Source of the DNA: Peptococcaceae bacterium
Lineage (GTDB): Bacteria > Bacillota > DSM-12270 > Thermacetogeniales > Thermacetogeniaceae
Direction: 5' to 3'
DNA: 27,536 nucleotides
Assembly: GCA_003160265.1 (NCBI GenBank)
Contig: PLQY01000001.1
Coordinates: forward strand, 1 to 27,536
In this document: positions 15,344 to 23,202 of the stretch, in pieces
Position numbering within the stretch: position 1 is the first letter of the stretch
Layout of the letters: each line of letters starts with the position of its first letter
Program-made: the position numbers and the translations under genes
Notes under the pieces: model-generated
Databases searched by the model: none
Seen by the model: only the letters and a program-made list of their open reading frames with translations
Told to the model about the DNA's origin: nothing

Positions 15344-16620
15344 TGGCGGGAACCGCGCCCGGTCCTCCGCGCCCAGAGGCGGCGCTGGACTCGTCACTGC
15401 CGACCCGCTTAAGCGGGTACCCGGGCGCGGACGCAATGACCCGGGAGCCGGGGCTGAAGGTGCTGCACATCGTCAGCGATAGCAACATCGGCGGCGCCGG
15501 CAGGCTGTTGCTGAACTTTCTGGCCTACTATGACCGTTCCCGGCTCCAGGTGTATGTGCTCTGCCCGGCAGGCTCCCTGCTGGAGGAGCGGTGTGCCGCC
15601 AACCCCGGCGTCACGGTACTGGCCCTGCCAGAACTGCCGCCGGATGCGTCCTTTGCCCCGGGCCGGCTCTGGAAACAGATACCGTCCATGATCAGGGTGA
15701 TCAGGAAGTATAACATCAATGTGGTGCATACCCACGCCAGTTTTGCCGGGCGGCTGGCCGCCCGGTTGTCCGGCGGGATCTGCGTGATCTATACCAGGCA
15801 CCGGCTGGAGGCCGCGCCGCGCCCAGGGGGCACCCGGCACCCGGCCGGGAGGCGCTCCAGGCTGTTCGGTCTGGTTGACCGTTACACCTGTGACCGGGTG
15901 GTAGCGGTCAGCCAGGCGGTCCGGGAGGACCTGATCCGCCAGGGGGTGGAGGACCGCAAGATCGCCCTGATCTACAACGGGATCGATCTGAGCAAGTTCC
16001 AGCCGCCGCCGACCCGCACGCCGCCTGTCGATCAGGAACCCGTGATCGGCTTGGTCGGGCGGCTTGAGCCGGAAAAGGGCCACCGCTGCTTCCTGGAGGC
16101 GGCTCAGATGCTGCTGCAACAGCACGGAGACTGCCGCTTCCAGATCGTGGGGGATGGTTCCCTGCAGCAGGACCTGCGCGATTTCGCCTGTAAACTGGGG
16201 ATCGCCGGGCAGGTGGAGTTCCTGGGCCTCCGGGACGATATCCCCGAACTGCTCGCCCGGATGTCGGTGGTGGCGGTGCCTTCCCTGAGCGAGGCTTTCT
16301 CCCTGAGCCTGGTGGAGGCCATGAGCATGGGCAAGCCCTGCGTGGCCAGCAATATCGGGGGTATCAAGGAGATCCTGGTGGACCGGGAGAACGGGTTGCT
16401 GGTGGAACCCGGTAAACCCGGGGTCTTGGCGGCCAGGATTTCCTGGCTGCTGGAGCACCCGGACGAGGCCCGGCGGATGGGCGAGGCGGCTTCCCGGACC
16501 GCCACCGAACGGTTTGACGCCAGGGTGATGACAGAACAGTTGACGAGGCTTTATATGGAGTGTTTACAAGAAAAAGCGAGCAAGGCAAAAAATACGGGAT
16601 TCCCCTGGGTAAGATTATAG
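15343..16620 (+). CDS. GT4-family glycosyltransferase
   Basis: This protein of up to 425 residues is a GT-B enzyme of family GT4. The core begins KVLHIVSDSNIGGAGRLLLNFLAYYD, with G-G-A-G in the acceptor domain. VVHTHASFAGRLAARLSGG, VVAVSQAVREDLIRQGV and LIYNGIDLSKF follow. The donor domain shows IGLVGRLEPEKGHRCFLEAA, the second G-D-G-S turn, and a full E-x7-E pair (E317 and E325 in SEAFSLSLVEAMSMGKP). Start choice matters: ATG 15343 overlaps the previous stop (TGATG) and supports coupling, but its first 31 residues are low-complexity and carry a GC hairpin repeat. ATG 15436 (MTREPGLK) starts right at the core. A Gly/Arg/Pro-rich insertion lies near residues 160-177. It probably adds a sugar to the lipid-linked wall polysaccharide. 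Confidence 0.88.
   Translation: MAGTAPGPPRPEAALDSSLPTRLSGYPGADAMTREPGLKVLHIVSDSNIGGAGRLLLNFLAYYDRSRLQVYVLCPAGSLLEERCAANPGVTVLALPELPPDASFAPGRLWKQIPSMIRVIRKYNINVVHTHASFAGRLAARLSGGICVIYTRHRLEAAPRPGGTRHPAGRRSRLFGLVDRYTCDRVVAVSQAVREDLIRQGVEDRKIALIYNGIDLSKFQPPPTRTPPVDQEPVIGLVGRLEPEKGHRCFLEAAQMLLQQHGDCRFQIVGDGSLQQDLRDFACKLGIAGQVEFLGLRDDIPELLARMSVVAVPSLSEAFSLSLVEAMSMGKPCVASNIGGIKEILVDRENGLLVEPGKPGVLAARISWLLEHPDEARRMGEAASRTATERFDARVMTEQLTRLYMECLQEKASKAKNTGFPWVRL
15402..15432. repeat. GC-rich hairpin repeat in the start region of the second GT4 gene
   Basis: CCCGC (15404-15408) and GCGGG (15413-15417) pair around TTAA. The 15 bases GCGGGTACCCGGGCG (15413-15427) recur exactly at 27106-27120 inside mazG. 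After one mismatch, GGAC is also shared. The hairpin stem is kept while the loop differs, as expected for a dispersed hairpin repeat family. Confidence 0.55.
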
Positions 16621-16658
16621 GTGAGTGATCGCCTGGGATGTTAAAGTTGGCGACAATG

Positions 16659-16667
16659 TGCTACAAT
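16659..16667 (+). promoter_or_regulatory. Extended -10 promoter candidate for the fabZ unit
   Basis: TGCTACAAT (TG, one base, TACAAT) is an extended -10 box without a clear -35 box. It lies in the 172-base gap between the second GT4 gene and fabZ, where no other gene is seen, and could start a transcript for fabZ and the genes after it. Confidence 0.35.
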
Positions 16668-16712
16668 GAGGTGGTTTACATGGAAATCTTGGCATGTGCC
16701 GAGACTGCGCAG

Positions 16713-16730
16713 GCGAAGCGAAGTTTGAAT
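16713..16730. repeat. 18-base repeat shared with the palindrome cluster at 7585
   Basis: The 18 bases GCGAAGCGAAGTTTGAAT are identical to 7585-7602. A CATGTGCC octamer also lies near both copies (7607-7614 and 16693-16700) but on opposite sides. The copy here lacks the matching left arm, so it forms no hairpin. Confidence 0.6.
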
Positions 16731-16747
16731 GGGGACAAGCCACTTAT

Positions 16748-16760
16748 CATGTTGAACATG
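16748..16760. promoter_or_regulatory. Small palindrome upstream of fabZ
   Basis: CATGTT-G-AACATG is a perfect 6-bp inverted repeat around one base, 33 bases before the fabZ start and downstream of the candidate promoter. It may be an operator. It does not match the FapR or LexA boxes I know. Confidence 0.3.
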
Positions 16761-16792
16761 TCGGCGTCGACAGGAGGCGGTCAGCGGCCGTA

Positions 16793-17233
16793 ATGAGTGA
16801 ACAGCGAGAAATTCTTGACGCTTGCCAGATCCAGGAGATCATCCCACATCGCTACCCCTTCCTGCTGGTTGACCGGATCATCGAGTTGGAGGAAGGCAGA
16901 CGGGCGGTGGGGATCAAGAACGTCACTGTCAATGAGCCCTTCTTCCAGGGGCATTTTCCGGGGAATCCGGTGATGCCGGGCGTCCTGATCGTGGAGGCCA
17001 TGGCCCAGGTGGGAGCGGTGGCTTTGTTGAAGCTAACCGAAAATGCCGGGAAGCTGGGTCTGTTCGCGGGGATCGACAACTGCCGGTTCCGGCAACAGGT
17101 ACGCCCCGGGGACCAGTTGCGGATCGAGGTAGATTTCCTGAAGTTCAAGGGCAATATCATCAAGGCGCAAGCCCGTACCTTCGTGGGCGATAAGGTAGCC
17201 GTGGAGGGCGAGTTTTTGTTTGCTCTTACTTGA
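16793..17233 (+). CDS. fabZ: 3-hydroxyacyl-ACP dehydratase FabZ
   Basis: FabZ removes water from 3-hydroxyacyl-ACP to give trans-2-enoyl-ACP in fatty-acid elongation. This 146-residue hot-dog-fold protein has the usual length and motifs: [43 protein letters not shown] with catalytic H54 and E68, and [18 protein letters not shown] 16793 gives the normal N-terminus. The frame is open further upstream to ATG 16694, but those residues are not FabZ-like. AGGAGG (16772-16777) lies a rather long 15 bases before the start, so translation may be moderate. It sits inside a polysaccharide cluster rather than with other fab genes and overlaps the ribosome binding site of the next gene. In bacteria with lipid A, fabZ goes with lpx genes, but none is seen here. 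Confidence 0.93.
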   Translation: MSEQREILDACQIQEIIPHRYPFLLVDRIIELEEGRRAVGIKNVTVNEPFFQGHFPGNPVMPGVLIVEAMAQVGAVALLKLTENAGKLGLFAGIDNCRFRQQVRPGDQLRIEVDFLKFKGNIIKAQARTFVGDKVAVEGEFLFALT

Positions 17234-17248
17234 GGAGATGGATGAGCC

Positions 17249-18304
17249 ATGAGGTTGCATCTGATAATCATAGGAATACTGCTGGCCTTTGGTATTCCCC
17301 TGCTGGTGACGCCCCTGGTCAAGAAGCTGGCTGTGGCCGCAGGCGCCATTGATCAGCCAGGACAGCGCAAGGTACATCAGCATCCGGTTCCCTGCTGGGG
17401 CGGCCTGGGGATCTTCCTGGGCTTTGCCGCTGCCCTGGTGGCCGCGGCCCCCCTGGTTGCCGTATCGCCTCTCAGCCGGGATAAGGTAATCGGGCTGTTG
17501 GCCGGCGGCCTGGTGGTCCTGGTAGTGGGGATGATCGACGACTGGAAGGGCATTCCCCCCCTCGCCAAGCTGGCGGGGCAGATCGCGGCCGCAGCGGTGG
17601 CGGTCTCTTTTGGGATCGGGATGCCTTTTGTAACCAATCCCTTCGGAGGCTACATCAAGCTGGGATCCCCTCTGAACGTTATCCTGACCATTGTCTGGAT
17701 AGTGGCCATCACCAACGCCCTCAACCTGGTGGACGGTCTGGACGGGTTGGCGGCGGGGATCGCGGCCATCTCGGCGGGCATCGTGTCTTTTGTCTCCTTC
17801 AGCCAGGGAGTGTTGCCGGTGGGCGTCTGTGCGCTGTTTCTGGGAGCGTCCGCCCTGGGTTTCCTGCCTCATAACTGGCACCCGGCCAAGATCTTCATGA
17901 AGGATGCGGGCGCCATGTTCCTGGGATTCACCCTGGCATCCCTGGCAGCCGTCGGCCTGACCAAGTCGGCCGCTGTCTTCTCCCTGATCCTGCCGATCCT
18001 GATTCTGGGCATCCCCATCTCCGATATGCTGCTGGCAATCATCCGCCGGCTGAAGCGGGGGCAGAGCATTCTTACCGCCGACCGGGGACACATCCACCAC
18101 CGCCTGTTGGACCTGGGCCTGACTCACAGACAGACGGTGCTGTCGATCTATGGCGTCAACCTGCTCCTGGGCGGCAGTGCCGTGCTGCTGACCTTTCTGA
18201 ATGCCGGACAGGGGCTGATCGTGCTTTTCCTGTTATGCGCCGTGGTGCTGTTCCTGGCCAACATGGCCGGACTGCTGTCGCGGCAGCACCTTCCCGGAGG
18301 CTAG
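17249..18304 (+). CDS. WecA/TagO/MraY-family undecaprenyl-phosphate glycosyl-1-phosphate transferase
   Basis: This 351-residue, roughly eleven-helix membrane protein starts a lipid-linked glycan by moving a sugar-1-phosphate, usually GlcNAc-1-P, from UDP-sugar to undecaprenyl phosphate at the cytoplasmic face. Family motifs are present: KVHQHPVPCWGGLGIFLGF, the D97-D98 pair in GMIDDWKG, NALNLVDGLDGLAAG with D162 and D165, and the histidine motif DRGHIHHRLLD (D278, H281, H283, H284). One oddity is K218-D219-A-G-A-M-F-L-G, where most relatives have G-D-S/A-G. The aspartate stays but the glycine is lysine. ATG 17249 follows GAGGAG (17232-17237), which overlaps the fabZ stop codon. It is the likely initiating enzyme for the glycan cluster upstream. 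MraY itself is less likely from the gene context and the D-R-G-H motif. Confidence 0.9.
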   Translation: MRLHLIIIGILLAFGIPLLVTPLVKKLAVAAGAIDQPGQRKVHQHPVPCWGGLGIFLGFAAALVAAAPLVAVSPLSRDKVIGLLAGGLVVLVVGMIDDWKGIPPLAKLAGQIAAAAVAVSFGIGMPFVTNPFGGYIKLGSPLNVILTIVWIVAITNALNLVDGLDGLAAGIAAISAGIVSFVSFSQGVLPVGVCALFLGASALGFLPHNWHPAKIFMKDAGAMFLGFTLASLAAVGLTKSAAVFSLILPILILGIPISDMLLAIIRRLKRGQSILTADRGHIHHRLLDLGLTHRQTVLSIYGVNLLLGGSAVLLTFLNAGQGLIVLFLLCAVVLFLANMAGLLSRQHLPGG

Positions 18305-18310
18305 CGCATC

Positions 18311-18835
18311 ATGAGAACAAGACCGCTGGTGCTGTATGTGACCCTCGTGGCGTTCGGTGTTGCTGCGGGGTTTTTCGCGGCCTCACGGGTAATGGCCGGG
18401 GGTAACGGACCCGGCTCTGCCGCCGACCCCCTGGTCTCCCAGAGCTACGTGGACGAACAGGTGGCCACCTACGTCGCAAGCCTGCAGCAGCGGGTCTCGG
18501 ACCTGACCGCCCAGGAGGCCCAGTTGGAGCAGGCCCTGGCGAAAGTCCAGAAGCAGCAGGGGATCACCCCGATCCAGCCGGCACAGACCAGTACCCCGAG
18601 CCAACCGGTCCAGGCAACCGTCTCCGATCAGCTTTATATCAAGACCGACAACAGCTACGTTAACCTGAGGCAGGGCCCGGGCACGAGCTACCCGCTGCTA
18701 GGCACGGCCACCAGGGGCAATCCGGACAGCGAACCGATGACAGTGCTGGCCGAAAGCGGCGGTTGGTACCAGGTGCGCCTGCCGGACGCTCGCACCGGAT
18801 GGGTGGCGGGCTGGCTGGTGGAGGAGCGCTCCTGA
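18311..18835 (+). CDS. Membrane-anchored coiled-coil protein with C-terminal bacterial SH3 domain
   Basis: This 174-residue protein starts with a signal-anchor or signal peptide (residues about 5-29, LVLYVTLVAFGVAAGFFAASRVMA). A short coiled coil follows (QSYVDEQVATYVASLQQRVSDLTAQEAQLEQALAKVQKQQ), then a Pro/Gln/Thr-rich linker (about 82-104). Residues about 109-172 form an SH3b domain with the pattern YVNLRQGPGTSYPLLGTA, then GGWYQVRLPDARTGWVAGWLVEE. Bacterial SH3b domains usually bind peptidoglycan stem peptides or wall polymers, so it probably acts at the outer membrane-wall interface. ATG 18311 lies 10 bases after GGAGG and 6 bases after the preceding stop codon, so it is the last gene of this run. 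Its stop directly abuts the convergent HEPN gene. Confidence 0.88.
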   Translation: MRTRPLVLYVTLVAFGVAAGFFAASRVMAGGNGPGSAADPLVSQSYVDEQVATYVASLQQRVSDLTAQEAQLEQALAKVQKQQGITPIQPAQTSTPSQPVQATVSDQLYIKTDNSYVNLRQGPGTSYPLLGTATRGNPDSEPMTVLAESGGWYQVRLPDARTGWVAGWLVEERS

Positions 18836-19258
18836 CTACTCCTCTCCGATCACATCTTTGGCCAGTTGATAGGCGAACTCCGCGTCCTTCAGGGCCTGTT
18901 CGGCTTCCTGGCAGGTGTATCCTTCGGATGGGATGAAGTTCTGATCGCCATAGAAAGAGGCGTTACGCTCCCGGCCCAACTGTCCGGAGATAGCTGCCAG
19001 GCGATCTGCGGCCTGGGCCGCGGGTTGCGGCAGCCGGTCCCGCATCTCCTTGAAAAACCGCCCGATGTCGTGCTCCTTCGGGGGATCGATTCCGGCCTGG
19101 AACAGGATACCCTTCAGAGCCAGCTCTACCAGTTCCTGGGCCTCCCGCACCACATCCGAATAAGCCTCCTCCTGCAGCAGCAGGGACAGGACCTTCAACC
19201 TCTTCCCGGCCTTGGCGATGTCGCTGTGGGCCAGGGCCAGTTGCGACGCCTGCCTCAT
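18836..19258 (-). CDS. HEPN domain-containing protein (orphan)
   Basis: This 140-residue, all-helical protein fits the HEPN family (PF05168 type): LLLQEEAYSDVVREAQELVELALKGILFQAGIDPPKEHDIGRFF, then RDRLPQPAAQAADRLAAISGQLGRERNASFYGD and a last helix CQEAEQALKDAEFAYQLAKDVI. HEPN proteins are often RNases with R-x4-6-H, paired with a MNT nucleotidyltransferase antitoxin. Here the motif position reads RNASFYGD, with no histidine, and no MNT gene lies beside it, so toxin activity is doubtful. Many PF05168 members have this Y-G form. The start has AAAGGTGG about 10 bases upstream on the minus strand. It is the only minus-strand gene in the window and converges on the SH3 gene with no gap. Confidence 0.85.
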   Translation of the reverse strand: MRQASQLALAHSDIAKAGKRLKVLSLLLQEEAYSDVVREAQELVELALKGILFQAGIDPPKEHDIGRFFKEMRDRLPQPAAQAADRLAAISGQLGRERNASFYGDQNFIPSEGYTCQEAEQALKDAEFAYQLAKDVIGEE

Positions 19259-19356
19259 CTGATCACGACCACCTTTCCCTGGAGATAGTTTGCCGACTTA
19301 GTGTACGCAAAAACCGATTCCCCATGCCCGGCGCCCGATGATAAAAAAATTTGGTC

Positions 19357-19401
19357 GATGGTGATCAGTATGTTCACAAACACCTGTGAGCGCCGATCAT
19401 C
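19357..19401. repeat. Nested inverted repeats upstream of the mfd promoter
   Basis: TCACA (19374-19378) and TGTGA (19385-19389) are inverse complements with a 6-base gap. Outside them, GATGGTGATC (19357-19366) can pair with GATCATC (19395-19401) with a three-base bulge. The structure lies between the divergent HEPN and mfd genes just before the TATAAT box at 19406 and could be an operator for either gene. No known box was recognised. Confidence 0.3.
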
Positions 19402-19405
19402 TAGG

Positions 19406-19457
19406 TATAATCCGGACTGCTCCGGTGATATAATGTTTCCGGCAAAGCTTTTTGCCG
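19406..19457 (+). promoter_or_regulatory. mfd promoter region with two TATAAT boxes and a leader hairpin
   Basis: TATAAT occurs at 19406-19411 and again at 19429-19434. The second is part of TGATATAAT, an extended -10 box that needs no strong -35 box. Transcription would begin near 19441, at a hairpin CGGCAAA (19440-19446) with TTTGCCG (19451-19457). The mfd ribosome binding site AAAGGGG follows at 19479-19485. Confidence 0.45.
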
Positions 19458-19491
19458 CAACACCTGTTGTCGGGTTTCAAAGGGGTACGCC

Positions 19492-22400
19492 GTGCGCAAC
19501 CTGCTCAACCAACTGCCGGAATATGAACAAGCCCTGGCTGCCTTGCAGCGAGGGCAATTTCCGTTGTTCATCACCGGGGCGGGGGGGTCCTGCCAGGCGC
19601 TGCTGTGCGCCGCACTCTATGAACAGGGGTGCTGTGACGGTGCGCTGCTGGTGGTGGCCCCCGGCCTCGACCAGGTGTCGGCCTGGTTGCGCGATCTGGA
19701 GAGCCTTCTCCCGGACCGGGAGGTCCTGCTCTTCGATCCGGCAGAGTCCCTCCCCTTCGAGGTGGTAGCGGCCAGCCGGGAGCCCACCGCCGGGCGCCTG
19801 CGGGTCCTGGCAGCGTTGCGGGACGCCTCCGGGCCGCCGCCGGTGGTGGTCGCCCCGGCAGAGGCCCTGCTGCCAAAGCTGATCCCGCCGTCAAACTGGG
19901 AGCAGGCGGCACTGCTCCTGGCGCCCGGCAGCGAGTACGACCTGACCGCTCTCCCCGGCCAGTTGGTGTATTCCGGCTATGAGCGGACCGACCTGGTGGC
20001 GGCGCCGGGACAGTTCGCCCTACGGGGCAGCATCCTGGACATCTTTCCCTTCCAGGGCGTTCCGGTGCGCCTGGAGTTCTGGGGCGACGAGATCACTTCG
20101 CTAAAAGAGCTGGACCCTGGCAGCCAGCGTTCCCTGGCTGCCAGGCAGCAGGTCATAGTCTGGCCGGCCCGGGAATTTATCTATGCGCCGGGCCAGGCCG
20201 GGCAGGCGGCGGAGCGGATCATAGCCGCCTACCGGTCCAAGCGGGAGCAACTGAAGGGAAACCGCAGCGCAAACGTGCGCCTGCAGCAGCGCCACAACCG
20301 CTTTTTAGAGATGGCCGAGGAGGGCCTGAGCGGTTCCCTCAATCTGGTGCAGCCCTATTTCTACCCCGAACAGGTGTCTCTGCTCGCCTATCTTCCCGAG
20401 AGGTCGCTGGTGGTCGTTGATGAGCCCGGGCGCTTTCAGGAACATTGCCGCGCTCACAGCGCCCTGCTGGAGTCCGATTACCGCCGCCTGTTCCAGGAAG
20501 GCCAGTCTTTCACCCCCTGGCAGGAGTACTACCTGACCGAAGACGAACTGCACCGGGACCTGGAGTCGCGGCCACTGATCGGACTGGGGCGCCTGCTCAC
20601 CAGACCTGGCCGTTTCCAGCCCCGGGTGTCGGTACACCTGGCGGTCAAGGAGATGCAGCCATTTCTCGCCCGCCCGGACCTGCTGGCGCCGGAGGTGCAG
20701 CGGTGGCTGCAGCACCGGGCGGCAGTGTTGCTGCTGACTCAGACCGAAGAGCGCCTGAAGCGCCTGGAGCAGAACCTGCGGGACCATGACCTGGCGCCGC
20801 TGGTTGCCCGGGATTGGCCTCTGAGCCTGGTAGGCGGGCGCCTGCAGGTGGGGGTGGGGCAGCTTAGTCAGGGATTCGAGCTGCCCGGCCTGCTGTCGGT
20901 GGTGACCGGGGATGAGCTTTACGGGCGCAAGCGAGTGCGTACCCGCGCCCTGGTCCGGGCGGCGGGTTACTCTCTGGGCGGGGCGCCGCCGGAATTGGCC
21001 CCCGGCGACTACGTGGTGCACGCGTACCACGGCATCGGACGCTACCTGGGGATCAAGGGGATGACTGTGGACGGGCATACCAGGGACTACCTGGAGGTGG
21101 CCTACGCCGGTGCGGACCGGCTCTATGTTCCGGTGGACCAGGTGACCCTGATCCAGAAGTATACCGGACCGGAGGGTGCGGCGCCCAAGCTCTCCAAGCT
21201 CGGTGGCGGTGACTGGGCGCGCCTCAAACAGCGGGTCAAGAAGCGGGTGCGGGAGCTGGCGGTCGACCTGGTGGCTCTCTACGCCGAGCGGATGCAGCAG
21301 CCGGGCCACGCCTTCACTCCGGACACCGTCTGGCAGCAGGAGTTCGAGGCGGCTTTCCCCTATGACGAGACCCCGGACCAGGCGCAGGCGATCACCGAGG
21401 TCAAGGCTGACATGGAACGGCCCAGGCCGATGGACCGCTTGATCTGCGGTGATGTGGGCTTCGGCAAGACCGAGGTGGCCCTCCGGGCAGCCTTCAAGGC
21501 GGTCCAGGACGGCAAACAGGCGGCGGTCCTGGTGCCTACCACCGTCCTCGCCCAGCAGCACGAGCACACCTTCCGGGAGCGCTTCAGCCACTACCCGCTG
21601 CGGGTCGAGGTACTGAGCCGCTTCCGCACACCCCGGCAGCAGAAGGCCACCCTCGACGATTTGGCCAGGGGTCTGATCGACGTGATTATCGGCACCCATC
21701 GCTTGCTCTCGGGAGATGTCAAATTCAAGGACCTCGGCCTGCTGGTGATCGATGAGGAGCAGCGCTTCGGGGTTAATCACAAGGAAAGGATCAAGCTGCT
21801 CAAGACCAACTTGGACGTGTTGACTCTGACTGCTACTCCGATTCCCCGCACCCTGCAACTCTCCCTGTCCGGGACCAGGGACATGAGCGTCATCGAGACG
21901 CCGCCGGAGGAGCGGATGCCGGTCCAGACCTACGTCCTGGAGTACCAGCCGGACCTGGTTCGGGATGCCATTTTAAAAGAGATCCAGCGGGGCGGGCAGG
22001 TCTTCTACCTGCATAACCGGGTACAGAGCATCGAACGCTGCTTGCTGTTCCTGGAGGGGTTGGTCCCCGAGGCCTCCTTCCGTATTGCCCACGGCCAGAT
22101 GAATGAGGACGACCTGGAGGAGGTGATGCTGGACTTCCTGGATCGCCAGTTCAACGTCCTGGTCTGCACTACCATCATCGAGAACGGCCTCGACATCCCC
22201 AACGTCAACACCCTGATCGTGGAGCGGGCGGACACTTTCGGCCTGGCTCAGCTCTATCAACTGCGCGGCCGGGTCGGGCGGTCGAACCGGCTGGCCTACG
22301 GTTACTTCACCGTTCCGCAGGATATGATCCTCAGCGAGCAGGCGGAAAAGCGCCTGCGTGCCCTGCAGGAGTTCACCGAGTTTGGCTCCGGATTCAAACT

Positions 22401-23010
22401 CGCCCTGCGGGACCTGGAGATCCGGGGGGCGGGCGCCATCCTGGGGGCGGAGCAGCACGGGCATATGGCCGCCCTAGGCTTCGAGCTGTACAACCAACTG
22501 CTGGGTGAGGCGGTGCAGGAGGTGAAGGGAGAGGCGATCCCCGGCGCCGGTGCGGCGCCAGTGGGGCGTATTCAGACACCGGTCTGGGACCTGCACTACG
22601 GAGACTCCTACATCCCGGACGCCTATGTGAGCGACGGGCGCCAGAAGGTGGAATTGTACCGGCGCCTGGCAGCGACCGAGAACTTGCAGGAGCTGGATGC
22701 CCTGACGGCGGAGGTGCGGGACCGCTTCGGGCCGCTGCCCCCGGCGGTGACGCGCCTGTTCAGCCTGTCCAGGCTGAGGCTGTACGCCCGGGAGTCGCAC
22801 ATCCAGGATGTCCAACACGGCGATCACACCCTGGTGGTGCGCTTCGACAGGGAGGGAGCGCCCCGGGGCAATGCCCTGGCCCGCTGGGGCAAGGTCTTCG
22901 ACCGGCGGATCAGCTTCTCGGCAGTGGGTGACCTGGAGGTGCGCATCGAGACCCGCGGCCTGACCCCGGAGCGGCTGATCGGGATGCTGGACCAGGTCAT
23001 GAACCCGTGA
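19492..23010 (+). CDS. mfd: Transcription-repair coupling factor Mfd
   Basis: Mfd releases RNA polymerase stalled at DNA damage and recruits UvrA for nucleotide excision repair. This 1172-residue protein has the normal length and full domain order. The UvrB-like damage-recognition part covers about residues 15-330 (RLEFWGDEI turn included). The CarD-like RNA-polymerase-interacting domain begins near residue 502 ([21 protein letters not shown]). The RecG-like translocase follows, with Walker [12 protein letters not shown] at 653, DEEQ near 754, the TATPIPRTL motif, [18 protein letters not shown], and RGRVGRSNR at about 925. The C-terminal TRCF domain covers about 1010-1110. GTG 19492 follows AAAGGGG by 6 bases. 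In many Bacillota pth lies just upstream of mfd. Here the HEPN gene and the envelope cluster are there instead. Confidence 0.97.
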   Translation: MRNLLNQLPEYEQALAALQRGQFPLFITGAGGSCQALLCAALYEQGCCDGALLVVAPGLDQVSAWLRDLESLLPDREVLLFDPAESLPFEVVAASREPTAGRLRVLAALRDASGPPPVVVAPAEALLPKLIPPSNWEQAALLLAPGSEYDLTALPGQLVYSGYERTDLVAAPGQFALRGSILDIFPFQGVPVRLEFWGDEITSLKELDPGSQRSLAARQQVIVWPAREFIYAPGQAGQAAERIIAAYRSKREQLKGNRSANVRLQQRHNRFLEMAEEGLSGSLNLVQPYFYPEQVSLLAYLPERSLVVVDEPGRFQEHCRAHSALLESDYRRLFQEGQSFTPWQEYYLTEDELHRDLESRPLIGLGRLLTRPGRFQPRVSVHLAVKEMQPFLARPDLLAPEVQRWLQHRAAVLLLTQTEERLKRLEQNLRDHDLAPLVARDWPLSLVGGRLQVGVGQLSQGFELPGLLSVVTGDELYGRKRVRTRALVRAAGYSLGGAPPELAPGDYVVHAYHGIGRYLGIKGMTVDGHTRDYLEVAYAGADRLYVPVDQVTLIQKYTGPEGAAPKLSKLGGGDWARLKQRVKKRVRELAVDLVALYAERMQQPGHAFTPDTVWQQEFEAAFPYDETPDQAQAITEVKADMERPRPMDRLICGDVGFGKTEVALRAAFKAVQDGKQAAVLVPTTVLAQQHEHTFRERFSHYPLRVEVLSRFRTPRQQKATLDDLARGLIDVIIGTHRLLSGDVKFKDLGLLVIDEEQRFGVNHKERIKLLKTNLDVLTLTATPIPRTLQLSLSGTRDMSVIETPPEERMPVQTYVLEYQPDLVRDAILKEIQRGGQVFYLHNRVQSIERCLLFLEGLVPEASFRIAHGQMNEDDLEEVMLDFLDRQFNVLVCTTIIENGLDIPNVNTLIVERADTFGLAQLYQLRGRVGRSNRLAYGYFTVPQDMILSEQAEKRLRALQEFTEFGSGFKLALRDLEIRGAGAILGAEQHGHMAALGFELYNQLLGEAVQEVKGEAIPGAGAAPVGRIQTPVWDLHYGDSYIPDAYVSDGRQKVELYRRLAATENLQELDALTAEVRDRFGPLPPAVTRLFSLSRLRLYARESHIQDVQHGDHTLVVRFDREGAPRGNALARWGKVFDRRISFSAVGDLEVRIETRGLTPERLIGMLDQVMNP

Positions 23011-23202
23011 TCGCGTGACCAGGCAGGACTTCAACGACAAAGGGAGAAGTCTATAGGCAGCAAAGACCGGGGGTTGAAGAATATTTGGTACCAACGGGAG
23101 GGTGAAGCCCGGCACTAATGTAAGGCGTGCATGGCTACCATCACACACAAAATTTATGGCACTATCAGCGAGATTGCTTTAGTGCCGGGGGAGTGGAGCG
23201 AG

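Noticed and set aside
16694..16792. Upstream extension of FabZ from ATG 16694
   Set aside because: The extra 33 residues have no FabZ similarity and contain the 18-base repeat. ATG 16793 gives the normal 146-residue protein with H54 and E68.
18836..19258. Active HEPN-MNT toxin-antitoxin module
   Set aside because: No nucleotidyltransferase gene lies beside it and the catalytic histidine position is not filled.
18866..19288. Plus-strand open frame opposite the HEPN gene
   Set aside because: The minus-strand frame shows HEPN features and has a good ribosome binding site. The plus-strand frame shows neither.
19374..19389. CRP-type site upstream of mfd
   Set aside because: The arms are in reversed order (TCACA-N6-TGTGA rather than TGTGA-N6-TCACA), so it is not a CRP box.
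20305..21858. 517-codon minus-strand open frame opposite mfd
   Set aside because: It is an antisense shadow of GC-rich mfd. The mfd frame shows every expected domain and this one shows none.
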